NCBI GenBank assembly: GCA_032209605.1 | Contig: JASFXZ010000004.1 | Coordinates: 35,870,401-35,934,400, forward strand | Source of the DNA: Mactromeris polynyma | Lineage: Eukaryota > Mollusca > Bivalvia > Venerida > Mactridae | Direction of reading: 5' to 3' | Length of the DNA stretch: 64,000 nt | Shown: piece after piece, positions 12,036 to 24,612 of the stretch | How the letters are laid out: every line of letters starts with the position of its first letter | Numbering within the stretch: the first letter of the stretch is position 1 | The notes under the pieces: generated by a model | The model's database searches: none | What the model was told of the DNA's origin: nothing | The model's input: the letters and a program-made list of their open reading frames with translations, nothing else | Position numbers and translations under genes: made by a program

Positions 12036-15000
12036 GTATGTCATTTATGTTATTTTCTATTTCAATATGAATTTGAACAATAGTTATTTCATTTGAAGTA
12101 CACACATTGTCTTCAAACAGTACATAACATGTTTATACCTTCATTCGTTCATGTAACGTACATAACTACTCACATACTTTCGATAAATATTGTATACTAG
12201 TGTTTCACAGACGTTTCGATCATTTCAAGATTTTTTCACGTTTGATTATACCACTCAATACAACATCATTACCTTTAAAAGACACAACACTATGGGAATT
12301 GAAATAATAGTACTGAAAGTACTGAGAGCCGGGCTAACTTGATTGATTGGAGATGTAATTAAGACGAGATTGTTAAGGCAAATTGCCCTGATAATGTTGC
12401 TGGATTGGTTACGCGTAGTACTACTTTGAAAATGCATTAAGTGTTCAATAAAAAAATATATCGGTCCAGTGACTTTAGGTAAACAGGCAAAGTATTTTAT
12501 ATAGTGTAATATGGTCAATTCCCTCTATAGATAACAAGACAAACTAAAAGTTGAACTAGAGGCCAACGAGACTTTTTGAGCACTTGTAAAATTGAGCAAC
12601 ACCCACCACATTTCGTGCCTGTACCAAGTCAGGCGATCTGGACCATGTGTTGTTCTTTGTTGTTTCTTATTTTCCTTTAGCCAATGGTGGTACTTGTTAT
12701 AATTTAAGTACAAGAAAATGAACATTCCTGTTAAGTTTTGTGAGTGATATACTGTTGGAGATATGCGCGACACAAAATTGCACACTCTGTATGCTATATT
12801 TTCAATAAATCAAGGGCCATAACTTTACACTTTCTGGGCTCACACAAACATGAATCCCCAGGTGTACATCTACACATGCTTGTGAACATTCCTGTATTTT
12901 TTTATGATCCTGGCTCATATACTTTCATAGATATGCACGACACAAGATTGCATACTGTGTAGGCTATATTTTAACTAAGTCAATGGCAATAACTTTGCAC
13001 CTACTAGGCACAGCCAAACATGAAACACCAGGTGCACATTTACACAAGCTGGTGAACATTCTTGTAAGGTTTTACTCTTTTGGAGAAGTGACTCAAGATT
13101 TTGTGACGGACGGAAGGACTGACAGACGGATGGACAAGGGCAAATATATATGCACCCCTTGAAGTGGGGGCATAAAAATGAACACCTTCAATACTTGAAA
13201 ATGAATGAATACCGAATGATATCAGAAATGGAAGTAACTAGTTTTTCTCACAACTTTGATTGCAGTGTCCAGTTGTTCTAAATAGATAAATGTTCACTGC
13301 CCTTGCTAGTGCAGGCGAAACATATTGAAGGTTTACACAAGGCAACACTATGAAGCTTTAAATCGTCCTCGTGTTTCTGACATCTGCTTCACCTTTCGTA
13401 CAGGTACCGCAACTACTTTGTCATCCGTTGTTAAGAAAGATAACTCATCTTCTTCCCGACCAACACTTTCCACTTCATCAATTACTTCATCTACTGGAGA
13501 TTCTGTTTTCTTTTTAAATGCATTAGTATAGGTATATTGTTAGGGTATTAATAAAACATATTCATGAAATATCTAAGCATTTTTTGCTGTAATTAGGTGT
13601 TGAACCTTTCGCCTAGATTTAAAGCTCTTTCGGACGAAAATACACAGGAAGTAAATCGTTGCTAATCCGCCATTATGCAAGAATATACATCAAAGTTACA
13701 TCAGATCCCCTGCGTTTAGTCAAAGCTTTTGTTCAACATCATCAGTGCTTCTACCTTGACTCCTTTGACTTTGATCTCACTGCCCCATATAAACCCTTTG
13801 ACAGATAGTCATTCTTTAATTGTGTATTTCTTCACTTTTCTGCTTCAACAATGGACTAAGTTACGATCTTTGTATAACCATTACATATTGATTTCTCTAT
13901 GTAAAATTTAAGGGTATTCCGATTAGCCATGTGGCCCCTTTGAAAGCATTAACCAATAACAATTTATACTCAAAACCATTAAAAACTTTTTTCAAAACAT
14001 GACATAAAGAAGAAATAATTCTGCATTAATTCACTAACATAATTTCCTAAACTTATTCAATCATGAAATACATGTACGAATTATTGGTCCATACTTTCAA
14101 TACTTTTTGAACAATATCTTAAATATTGGTAACAGTTTATAGCTTTTAACACCATGTACAAAATGAAGCCGAATTCAAACAGTTGCGTTTCAGATTGATC
14201 AGAATTAGTTGACAGCCGCTAAGATTATCAAACTAAAACTATCATAATGGACAAAAAAACTGTATGCCTTTTTTGACGAAAATAATTACTGTACAGTATA
14301 TTCAGAATGTTTTCCAATATTTCATTTTATCTTATCATGCGACAGGATTGCAAGAATTTGAACATGCTATTAAAAATTTTATAGCACTATTTCAACGTAA
14401 ATTTCCTACAAGTGGAATAATTAATCTCACAATTTGTCTGCTGTTCAAGACACAACAAAAATACACGTAATCTAGTTATACAGTAGGAGAACCATGTGAC
14501 ATACCGTGATTAAGGTCTTGGATATTGTTGAAAGGGAAATTTCATTTATGTAGGTGTTGGTTACACTGTCTATTATGATGAGTCTCCAGGTTGAATGTTT
14601 TCATTCACACATTTGCGCCATTATGCCACCTTACATTTTGTTGCATCTTCAACAAAATTATCTTGTCTATATTTTGACATTCTCTGTACCTCACATACAG
14701 CTTTTTCTGCAATAAAAGGCAAATTAATAAAAAAACTGCCACAAAATTTCCAAAAGATAATAATGAATTTTGGCTTTCATCTCAAAAAATACTTTGAAAC
14801 AGGCATTCGATTTGTTGATCGTGTATCATGTAGATCATGTGATTTATAGACCAGATACAGCTGGGCTGAATAAACTATAAGTTTCTTTGGTCCCTTGTGT
14901 AATGTTTTCCCTAAATTTACAGTTCTTCCGGTTGTTTTTTTTTCATTTTATTTTTCTATTTTCAGTATATTGATAAATTTTCCTATCATTGTTTGCTTTC

Positions 15001-18000
15001 ACATCTCAAGTTAACTTATTAAACAATATTGACAACGTCATCTTCATCAGAACAATATTGATAAATACTTTTATCAGGACATTTATTTTTACACTGATCA
15101 GTAGTACTGTTCAACACAATATTTAAACTATTTACATATCTAAATTTGGACACACTACTGTCTTTTTACTTTATTTGTAACATATATAGCATCAATAGTG
15201 TTGGGGGTACCCATAACTTATTAAGTGTTGACCTGAAGCAGTTCATTGTGGGTGCATTAACTACTTCTGCTAGTATCTGAATACATCTATTTGAAGTTGT
15301 TATGAGACAATTTTCTGAATTTAGATTCTCAATTTATCTTCAGTCTTTTCCCTGTACTTTTAAAATTGAAGGTCATTGCAATTTCATATCTGAGGGTCAT
15401 TTCCAAATATTGTGGGTCATACAGAAATATGCTTAATCGAGACGACGCTTATGTACTTAATCTATGACAAATTCAGTCTTCATGTAATTATGAAATTGAA
15501 ACAGAAAGTACATTTTCGGAAAATCGCTGTAAGGTAAACAGTCTGAGATTATTTCAATCTTTGATATGTGTTGTTCTGATCGATCAATTATCATGCTTAG
15601 ATGGAGGATAATTGTTTGATTCAGTGAAAAAACGAGACATATTTCACAGAGTGCGACTTCTTCAACATTTACGCCACTCAACACATAATACTGTACGCAA
15701 ATTCAAGTCTCGAAAACTGGGTCAAATTCGTTCCGATATTTATAACCAAAATGTAAGTTATGTTCGAATGATCTTTAATAAAGGCAACATTTTTATTTCG
15801 AATAATACTTGGTTTCGAATAGCCAATTTAAATTTGACGTATTTAGGAAGATACCTGGGACCTGACGTTTACTTCGGATAATATCAAATATTCGGATAGA
15901 AGGTTGTCGAAAAAACATGGACCAACGGTAATATATACTACAGTTATATGTAATATACCGTACATGAGACGAAAAGGGCGCGTCACCTTGCCATTGCCGT
16001 GTGAAACACCCTTAAAGATTCTAAAAGTAATCACTGCTCGAGCAGTAACAGAAAAGGAGGCTTTGATCATAATTTTGTATACATGAAGCTGATTAGTCGG
16101 ACTAAATACGTAAAATATGAATGGAATTGGCCTCTGTGCATTGCTGTAAATGCTTAAGAGAAAAGACTGTCGTAACTTCATGCGTTAGTAGAACAACTTT
16201 GTAAACCGTCTACTTGTCTAAACCCTTGAATGAGTCTTTGAAAAAAGGAACATAAATATTAATTATAACGCTGCTGCTTAATGGAGCTTTGCTTTGTGCT
16301 TATATCTATATATGTGTCATTCTTTTGTAGTCACCTTGTCAAGAAATGCCGTGTCCAAACGGTACCGCTTGTGATAGAAAGACAAAAACGTGTCGAACGA
16401 AAGGTATGTTTTGTACAACAAAGTAGAATCATAGATATAATTACATTATTCTTCGTATGCTTCTTCAAAATATTCTCAATTAGATCTAATTATGTTGTAA
16501 TTGGAACATCATGTACCTGGCTATTGTTATCACTTAGAATAGTAATAGTTTACGGAGTTTCTTCTACTGATGTACCAGCACGGTGCTGGGTTTGAAGTCT
16601 GGTTACTGAGTACACCTTTGTAGATAGTATTTAGAAAGCTATTTATTGCTATTATCAACGGGGAAATTTTTATATATCCACAAGCAATAGTTTTCATATT
16701 GTTTAAGAATTCAAAATTATGATAACAGCCTACAAGATCTTCACAGATTCTGACCTTTTGTTTACATTATATCAGTTATATACACCGATTTGTTTACCTT
16801 AATTGAACATCCGTTTACTCAAAATAGTTTACCGTGGTCTTCGATATAAAGATTCAATTACATTTATTCCTAGAATTTCATCCGATACTTTAAATGCATT
16901 TCATGATCAAAAAGTATTGATTGTCATTTGACAGCCTTGTTTGTTATTTGTGAATACAGCATAATAAAGATAAATTTTCAAAATAGTTATTGGAAAGACA
17001 ATTAATATTTTATATGCATTTGGTTTTCATGGAAACTGATCAATAAAACGTATTTAGTTTCGACGATGAGTGTGGAGTTATTGAATTATTAAACTAGTGT
17101 CAACAGGAAGCGAGGGGTGAAGTGTTGCGTTCCTATACCAATAATGACCATGAATTTGTATGTAGTGGCCAGCCGTTTGTGTAAGTTAGCTCTGCATTCA
17201 TGTATCACTGGTGAAAAGAAAGTCTGCTTAGAATGTTCAACGCGTGCATTTTGTTATATCAAGTTAGTTGATATAAATTTGTGGAAGTGAATAAATGTAT
17301 TATAAATGTCATATACAAAGTGCACCACCATCCCAAAAGTTCAAGGAGACATGAAAATACACATATAAATATGTAAACAATTACAACGGCAAACGGACAC
17401 AATACACAAACTTACATTGTGGCTGAAATGAAATACCATCTTGCAACGGTAATTGGCAACAACACCAAAAAAAAAAACGAACAGTGTAAATAAAACATAT
17501 CGCTGGAAAACACTACGAAAACGTCAAGGTTGGCGCACTTGCTGGAAGTGGGGGCATCTGTGTCATATGGACATATTTCTAGTTTAATTTTAATTAATTA
17601 TTAATTCCCAGCGAAAAAAATGAGGTTTCGCAAAAATTAGTCTATATATTTTACTTTGTCCCTCAACATAAAAAATGACGTGAACAAACATTGTGAACTT
17701 CTTGTTAGATTTATGTAAAAAACACGAACCTTGTTAAAATAATTTTCAACAAATTACGGAACAAACGTACGTTTTGAATCCAATTATGATTATTCGGATT
17801 AATTTCTCTGGGTAGTTGCTCCAGACAAAGATTTTCATGATCGTTAGAATACACACAATTCTTATTTAAATTGCATGCATTCGTTTTCAGAAATGAAATG
17901 TGTCCATATTTGTAGAATATCAACTATGGTTTTTGGGAGAAAGTATGTTAAAGCCCCAGTCACACATATGCGGCCCAAAATGGCCAAACACAAGTGTCAT

Positions 18001-21000
18001 GTGCATAGCACATATGAGAGTAGATCCACTTGGATATTCGGCCTATATTTATATTGCTGCTGGAAGCCAAATAGTGATGTTGCCCACGTATTCAGGCTGA
18101 GAAAGAGCTCTTTGTCTATTACAATGAAACAAATATTCAAAAAAGATTTTCTTTGTCCGTCTGAACGTTCGATATATTCGTGACATTGCGGAATAATTAC
18201 CATTTTAGCTTTTTATCAATGACAACGACAACATTACGTTCCGTACAGGTGAGGTGGCATATACTTCATATAATGTAATATTTGTTTGATTTGTGCTATT
18301 TTTAAATTAGTTTGAGATTATGTTTAATTTTTTATTTTTTATTTTACATGACTCAGGCCACCAGCCCATAACATCAATATACAATATACATCAAATAAAC
18401 ATGTACATTTGTGCAGCTAAACAATGTCATATGGAGGTTATATAATGCATGAATAACAATTTCAATAGAATGTAACAGCATGTGAAAATGCATCTCATAA
18501 CTGTTCAAGTAAACTTTTTCTACAGAGCATTGCATAATGGATGTAACATGCTACATTTTTTATTACAGATTCATACCTGCTACTTAATAATATATAGAGC
18601 TTATGAGTATTTGGATTCAAGTAATATTTCATTGGAATGTACTTTCTTCTTAGGTCATCATATGCAACACATTTTAACATAAAGTGAAACTCATCTTCTA
18701 AGGATACATTTGTACATAATTTACAAGTTCTGTTTTCCAAAGGGACACAAGTATATCTACCTCTTTCTATTTCTAGATGACTTACTCCAGTTCGAAACTG
18801 TGCATAAGAATGCCTAAATTTTCTGATATATAGTTAATAAATAGAAATGCACGAAAAGCGGAGTTCCTCTTGCAATAAAACAATTTTAGGACACCATTAA
18901 AATACTCGATCTAATCTGGGATGTTTTTATGTTTTTTTGTTATTCTGGGGTGTCTGTGCACTGTTTATGTGCTCGAATTCTTCATTCATTTGTGTACATT
19001 AGTTTCACAGGTTACATTATAAATTTTGAAAGAGCTGTAAAGCAGAGAGTATTCATGAATTATACAAAAAGGTGATGCAAATGTAACATATTAAGAAATA
19101 CTGTGTATACCTTTCAAATAAACTAATTGGATTAGTAACAGTCACTGTACTACAGTCGTGCCCATGTACATATAAATCCTGCTTTAGAATGGACATGATT
19201 CCAGACCATCTCATGCAGCCCATTTACAGAAAGCTGAAGACAACCCTGAAACAATAGGTGCGCGTTATTGTCTACTTATTGATTCATGCATATGAATTGC
19301 TGGATATATCGACAAAATTCAGCAAAATGCAACGAACTAATAAACACGCCTCATTATATCTTATATTACCACGAAATCATTAGTGCACTTGCTGAAAGCT
19401 CGACACTGTATCTAGGGATGTCAACGAGTATAAGAATATCCGAATATTCGTTCGTACGTCTGAATATTCGAAAACTAATTCGGCATTCGAATATTGGATA
19501 AAATATATACTTTCAATATAAAAGCTGAATTAAAGTGTATTTAATTCCTTTGAATGATTTGTTATGCGTGAAAATAATATCTACAGGTGTTAATGTCATG
19601 TTGTGAGAGATATATATTACTATGGTGATGACACTTAGACCCTGTAATTATTGAAGTAATCGTGGGGATTTTAAAAAGCATAACATAATTTTAAAACATT
19701 CGAATGATAAGCTTTAACTTTGAACTTTGAATTTCAGATGCATTACTATGTTTAAAATACTGACATGTAGCTATCGGCGCATTCAACTCGACAAGTCTTT
19801 ATTATCGGCTAGAGTTGCGTTAATTCAATAATTCGTATTATACGTACAGCTCGACGGTACGACAAATAATTAATAATTTTGATGCGATCGGAATAAATAA
19901 TTACTGATATACCGACATTTCGAATTGTTTCTACAATTTGAATTAACAACACGAAAGTTTTCCAAAGCTTTTCTCGAAATTAAACACAAACTACTAGTAT
20001 GTATTAGTGCAAGCTGAACTGGTGATGATAAACAAATAATTGGTGCCGTTCGTAATGGAGGTTGACCGAATATTCTAATACGAATTGTTATTCGTTGACA
20101 TACCTATTTATTCCACATGCATAAAAGGCACTATTTATTGTGTTAAACATTCTTTCGAGGGGTTGAGTGTGTTGATCCCCGCCACAGGTAAATCCCATGT
20201 GGGCGAGCATTAACTATTTTCTTTACAACTACATTTATCTTCCTTTTTTAACTTTAAGCTGTAGTGAATGTTTATGTGTGTGTATTATTTAATAAAATTA
20301 ACTATTTTATAAGACATTGTGCATGTATAACATTATATCTATTTTTAGTTTTAAGACTGGCTAGCAGTTAACTAGTTTAGTTTATGAACGCCTATCAATG
20401 AATTATGAAATTCATTCAGTCACGACCTCGGTAATTATGTATAATTTGATTCAGCAATGAAACAATCAAGAGTATTTTATTGTTTTCAGAATGTCTAGAT
20501 GTACCACGAATAAAAAACGGAAGAGTTCTTGGAAATTTGCGTGGTGTTGGAAACCGAATAAAGTACAAATGTGATCAGGGCTACCAATTAATGGACATTT
20601 CTAATGAAGTCGCCACGTGTCTTGAAAATGGAACCTGGAGTATGCGAGGAGAATGCATGATTGCAGGTTAGGTTGTTTTGTAAATTTGTTTCAGAGTTAA
20701 ATTTAGTTGGGACATTTATAATGATTTTATTTCAAATGTCACAACAGGCCTTTGTCAACGGATGCTAAAGCTGTAACATATATCACAATGGAGATAAGCT
20801 TAACGTCTCTTGTATTCTAAGCTACTATTTGTTCAAATTGCAGAGACTTGCTAAGTACATGATTAGTTTTAATTGGTTTCTCTCTTAGACTTTGCTCTTA
20901 TACGTATCTTCCCTTGGTTAACGTAAGTGCCATTTTGTTGGTTATTGTATTGTTGGATACTGTTCGCCAAATAGATAAGTTTCTACCACCTTACAGGGGC

Positions 21001-22973
21001 GGATCCAGGAATTGGTCCACAGGGGGAGGGGTGTGGTGAGCTTAACGTTTTTGTCAATGTTTGGTTTTACTCAAGTCTTATAAACAGGCAATGACTGTGT
21101 TTTATTCTTTGTTTTTAAGTTATGAAAATAAACCAATTCAGAAGGACTTTATTAAAAACAACGCATAACCTTTTCTTCGCTTTCATTCTGAAAAAGCTAC
21201 TCAGAGTTTTATTTAACTTTAGAGCGTTTAGTATTTCTTGGGCGCATCCATGTTTGTTTACTAGGAAGTAGCGGATAATTAAATATCTCTGTATATTTTC
21301 GTATTTATACTCAGACATTCATATCAGGTTGTGGAACTTTAGGGGGTCGCGCGCCGGGATCTGCTAGTGGCTTAGGATATGTATTCTTATTATGATATTG
21401 TGTGTATATGTCAATGAAGTGCTGAGCTGGCATGCTATTAACCTGATTCAAGCCATCAATATATAACATTTATGTGGGTTGTGAAACCCTTGTTACACAT
21501 GTTTACACTATGTCTCTCTATTGCCAAGGAGGTATCGATGATGTCAAACCTAGGTATATGGATGGAAAAAGAGTTCAAATTAATTACATTTCACAGTGAT
21601 TCTACTCAACTATGTCACATATAATCGAGATGGAACGATAGATAATTCGTTACGCATTGTTTAATGTTAATATTTTCAGCGCCTGCTGTCGGTGAGCAGT
21701 GCAGTGAGTTCAATTGTCTCCACCCTAGTGCTCGTTGTGTTGCCGCGAAAGCAGACAGCATTAAATATTGTTTCTGTAATGTCGGGTTTGAATTTAACGA
21801 TACCTTAGGTATTTGTGTGGAAGGTATGACCGTTATTGTTATATGTATGCTATCATAATATTTAATCACCGGTTAGATAAGTAGCCTCTATGAACCAGTA
21901 GTGATCAACGCTGTTTTTAAATCACGTGCCCTTTGCATCTGCGGGCTCTAATTCCACCCGGGATATATAATTTGTTTAAAGGATACTTGGCTTAGGAATG
22001 ATTGGTATTCCCGATTTCACGAAAATACATTATAAGTTTATATACAATGTACATACTTGGCTTATTATCATACTTATGTAGGCTATTTAAATGCATTTCA
22101 AGAGTTGATGTACTAAGTATCGAAACTATTCTGGGGGATAAACACTAACTGTGATTACTTAGTTTATATGATTAATTAAAGTGTCTGTGAACTGCTTTTT
22201 GTTACGCAAGACACGATAAGCACAATAACAGACTGAATGCTAACACATTTCTTAAACATTTACCCAAAGTATTTTCGTGAAATTGCAGCCAGATGTCCGC
22301 CTTTGAGCTGGACAATGACCATGGCTGTTAGTATGATTTAAAAGCCCCGTTAGAATATCCATTATCACAATAGATTAGCAAAATATCAGCATAGGCTTGT
22401 ATAGCCCCTAAAACATTGATGCCGTCTGTATGGAAACACTATACATTTTTGTCGAGTTTCGCCATCTGTTAAAACATCCGATATAATGACGAAACGTGAT
22501 TAAACAGAAGTACTCCAAAGCACTAAAATCAGAAAAGTCCGATATTTGGTTTCGTCTGAATATCTGATGTCATTGTAAAACGACTCACATATTGTCTCTT
22601 TTACGCTACTTTATATAAATATTGAAAGTAGATATTTTTTTATTCATTGCATTATAGGGACAATACACTATTGACAATTTTCTTTCTTTCAGTTTGCAAA
22701 CAATATTCGAAAAACGACTCCGAATTTCAAGGAAAGAATGGATTTGTACTCTCCGGTTATAATTTTAAGCCATCAAACACAATTAAATCATCTTTTCCAG
22801 ATTGTGTCAATCACTGTAATTCTCGGCATCCTCTGTATGTATCTATTGAGTTCTGTAATGATGAACGTTGCCGTTGCGGCACTATTTCCGAACAACAATA
22901 CATCGTTGCTCACGACTCAATTACACCTCGGTCAAATTGTTCGCTCTACAACAGACCATGTACAAAGCCCTAA
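11712..22973 (+). CDS. Secreted multidomain protein: PAN-like, sushi (CCP), EGF-like, Cys-rich C-terminus
   Basis: Five exons with canonical sites and matching phases give 999 nt, 332 residues: 11712-12035 (ends phase 0), 16331-16403 (0 to 1), 20490-20666 (1-1), 21680-21823 (1-1), 22693-22973 (stop TAA). Predicted order: signal peptide 1-19, PAN/apple-like module about 25-108, short Cys-rich piece 109-132, sushi domain about 133-192, EGF-like domain about 193-240, and a C-terminal module with a CRCG motif. No membrane span is seen, so the product should be secreted. Sushi, EGF and PAN modules bind proteins or carbohydrates in adhesion, clotting-like and complement-like systems; the exact ligand here is unknown. 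Symmetric phase-1 module exons are typical of shuffled extracellular proteins. Extra exons in the 4-kb introns cannot be excluded. Confidence 0.85.
12036..16330. other. Intron 1 of the PAN-sushi-EGF gene
   Basis: AT-rich intron with no further coding exon recognised. It contains the tandem dispersed repeat at 12720-13180. A frame at 15612-15881 (89 codons, basic) shows no family resemblance. Confidence 0.6.
12720..13180. repeat. Dispersed bivalve-type repeat, about 165-bp tandem units
   Basis: The motif gaacattcctg recurs at 12720, 12884 and 13054. Each unit holds 'agatatgc[ag]cgacacaa' and 'ggccataac'-like blocks. It ends with gacggacggaaggactgaca and gtgggggcataaaaa, a terminus I associate with a very abundant non-coding repeat in venerid clams. 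Family name not assigned. Confidence 0.7.
16331..16403 (+). CDS. Exon 2: short Cys-rich segment
   Basis: Preceded by ttcttttgtag and followed by gtatgt. Encodes SPCQEMPCPNGTACDRKTKT followed by CRTK, with four cysteines, EGF-fragment-like. Phase 0 in and phase 1 out fit exons 1 and 3. Confidence 0.8.
18340..18833 (-). pseudogene. 5'-truncated non-LTR retrotransposon, C-terminal fragment
   Basis: Between a stop near 18833 and the stop at 18495, minus-strand translation gives IRKFRHSYAQFRTG, then CKLC, EDEFHF and LKC. This is the C-x2-C ... E-x-H-F-x(3)-C zinc-knuckle-like C-terminus of reverse transcriptase ORF2 found in many invertebrate non-LTR elements. No RT catalytic region is present, as expected for 5' truncation. 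The downstream A/T-rich tail with a gggctggtggcctgagtcat motif is the presumed 3' end. Confidence 0.7.
19413..20106. mobile_element. Probable hAT-like non-autonomous DNA transposon
   Basis: The left end (tagggatgtcaacgagta) and the reverse complement of the right end (taggtatgtcaacgaata) match as imperfect terminal inverted repeats. Subterminal regions are rich in cgaatattcg motifs on both sides. No transposase frame is present, and an 8-bp target duplication is not preserved. The hAT assignment rests on the terminal style only. Confidence 0.55.
20490..20666 (+). CDS. Exon 3: sushi (CCP) domain
   Basis: Bounded by ttgttttcag and gcag|gttagg, phase 1-1. Cysteines and aromatic positions follow the sushi pattern: C ... 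G ... YKCDQGYQL ... C ... NGTWS ... C. One domain in one phase-1 exon is the classic CCP gene structure. Confidence 0.9.
21680..21823 (+). CDS. Exon 4: EGF-like domain
   Basis: Bounded by atattttcag and gaag|gtatga, phase 1-1. Six cysteines with CFC near the end and a GFEFND turn match an EGF-like module. No calcium-binding D/N-x-D/N-E signature is evident at its start. Confidence 0.85.
22693..22973 (+). CDS. Exon 5: Cys-rich C-terminal module and stop
   Basis: Follows tctttctttcag in phase 1. Contains DCVNHC, FCNDERCRCG and CSLYNRPC. The CRCG with paired cysteines resembles a WSC domain core or a PAN variant, and I cannot decide between them. Ends TAA, with no transmembrane segment. Confidence 0.8.
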
Positions 22974-23085
22974 TTTTAAAATAGTTGGGAAAAGGCGGTA
23001 TTCATTTAATGTAATTATTTACTTCAAAATTTAGTTCAAATTTGTGGAATGTAATATTATATTATATTATAGATTAATATAACAT

Positions 23086-23361
23086 CCCTGATTTTCTCGG
23101 TTGTGAAACCCGTGGGTTGTCTCCCGGGAGGTCCTGGTTCGATTCCCCGTCCTGGTATAGCATGTCCACCCGAGACATCTGGCTGCGGTCATTTGTTCTC
23201 CATTTCTGATGCACATGGAGAAGTTGTAAGCTGCTTGCAGAAGGGTAAGATTGTACTGGTTTATGATTATATCCAGGACAACTGGTACGGTGATCGCAAT
23301 ATATAACTGAGCATTTGTTGAAAAATGTCATTAGTCCCTAAAAGGGATTTTAAAATTATTC
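23086..23361 (+). mobile_element. tRNA-derived SINE (bivalve type)
   Basis: A B-box-like ggttcgattcc at 23136-23146 precedes cacccgagacatctggc and acatggagaagttgtaagct. It ends near ataactgagcatttgttgaa. The same body and tail blocks recur at 28020-28215. A 7-bp ataacat at 23079-23085 and 23362-23368 may be the target duplication, though it is short. It lies just 3' of the PAN-sushi-EGF stop codon. Confidence 0.7.
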
Positions 23362-23395
23362 ATAACATACAGTACTAAGCGAATCTAATATATTA

Positions 23396-23401
23396 AATAA
23401 A
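23396..23401 (+). terminator. Candidate poly(A) signal
   Basis: AATAAA about 420 bp after the stop of the plus-strand gene, beyond the SINE. If used, the SINE is part of the 3' UTR. No closer canonical hexamer was noticed. Confidence 0.3.
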
Positions 23402-24359
23402 TGCATGTGCACAGCGATACCGTACAAACAAAAGTTGCATGATGCTTAATGCGAATCATTTATAGCGGAATTTGTCTAAAAAAAAGCATGAACAAGAAGA
23501 AAGAAACATAGATATTTTGGCAAGTTATCTGCTATCGGCGACTTATTTTATCATTCGAAACTCCTTAAATCCCGTATGTATAGCTGTTCCGTAGGAGAGA
23601 AAATTTAAAGTCCATGTAGTTTTGTGTCATTTTCCATTTGCACTCAATATTGTGATATCAATTTTACTGGTGAAAGGGCTGGGTCATAATGAAGTTAACA
23701 TAATATATTATACATATTCTGTATATAAAACCTTATCTACATCCGAGTATTTACGTGGTTACTGGTTTAAGGGATATGTCATAAGGAATGTCACAAGAAC
23801 AGTATACATAGCCCAATAAAACGATTGCTATCATATATTACAGAATTAGTAAATCTTATGCATTTGTATTTGACCGACTTCATTTGTCAACTGATTATAT
23901 ATCTAAGTGGTTATAATTATTCTGTGTTGGCTAAGTGTCCAGCGGATATTGTTTTATATTGATTGTTTTATTTAGACGATGGTAGGACTAGTGATGGGTT
24001 AGGTCAACCTGTTAACCTTACTGTGGTGTTATTTCCCACTGACCGTTCCTATGCATTACTCCCAACTTAAATTTTCATCCACCATATACGTTTGTGTCTT
24101 ATGTTCCGTTTGCCTGTGTACTAGTATACATGCATGAATGCACGTATTTTCAAATCTCCTTGCGTTTTTTGGTGCACAATGTTTGTGGCATTTTCTTCTA
24201 GACTTATTTGTTTATTAGTACTGCGCCCAATATTGTAACTGATAGTTTTAAGTCAGTAGGTCGTTGTGTTGTCTGTACTCTGCCGTGTAGTCATATGTCG
24301 ATCAATGCCGTGTTGTAAAGTGTTGTAAAGTTTGTCGTATCGGTATTGTTTCTCTCTCC
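23402..24359. other. Intergenic, no gene seen
   Basis: AT-rich sequence. No splice-bounded domain, RNA gene or repeat structure recognised. Confidence 0.5.
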
Positions 24360-24612
24360 TCCGTGTGTGTACCCCCGTAGTCCGTGTGTGTGCCCCCCTA
24401 GTCCGTGTGTGTGCCCCCTAGTCCGTGCGTGTGTCCCACTTGTCCGTGCGTGTGCCTCCTTAGTCCGTGTGTGTGCGCCCTTAGTCCGTGTGTGTGCCCC
24501 CTAGTCCATGTTTGTGCCCCCTAGTCCGTGTGTGTGCCCCCTAGTCCGTGTGTGTGCCCCTAGTCCGTGTGTGTGCCCCCTAGTCCGTGCGTGTGTCCCA
24601 CTAGTCCGTGTG
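24360..24612. repeat. 18-20-bp minisatellite (tagtccgtgtgtgtgccccc)
   Basis: About 13 copies of tagtccgtgtgtgtgccccc with small length changes, so no frame is maintained. Confidence 0.9.

Larger units (their letters stand above)
16404..20489. other. Intron 2, hosting transposon relics
   Basis: No additional coding exon of the host gene is recognised. It contains a minus-strand retrotransposon fragment (18340-18833) and a probable hAT-like non-autonomous element (19413-20106). Confidence 0.6.

Noticed and set aside
14595..14849. 84-codon plus-strand frame in intron 1 of the PAN-sushi-EGF gene
   Set aside because: No family resemblance, and its ends do not fit the phases of the neighbouring exons.
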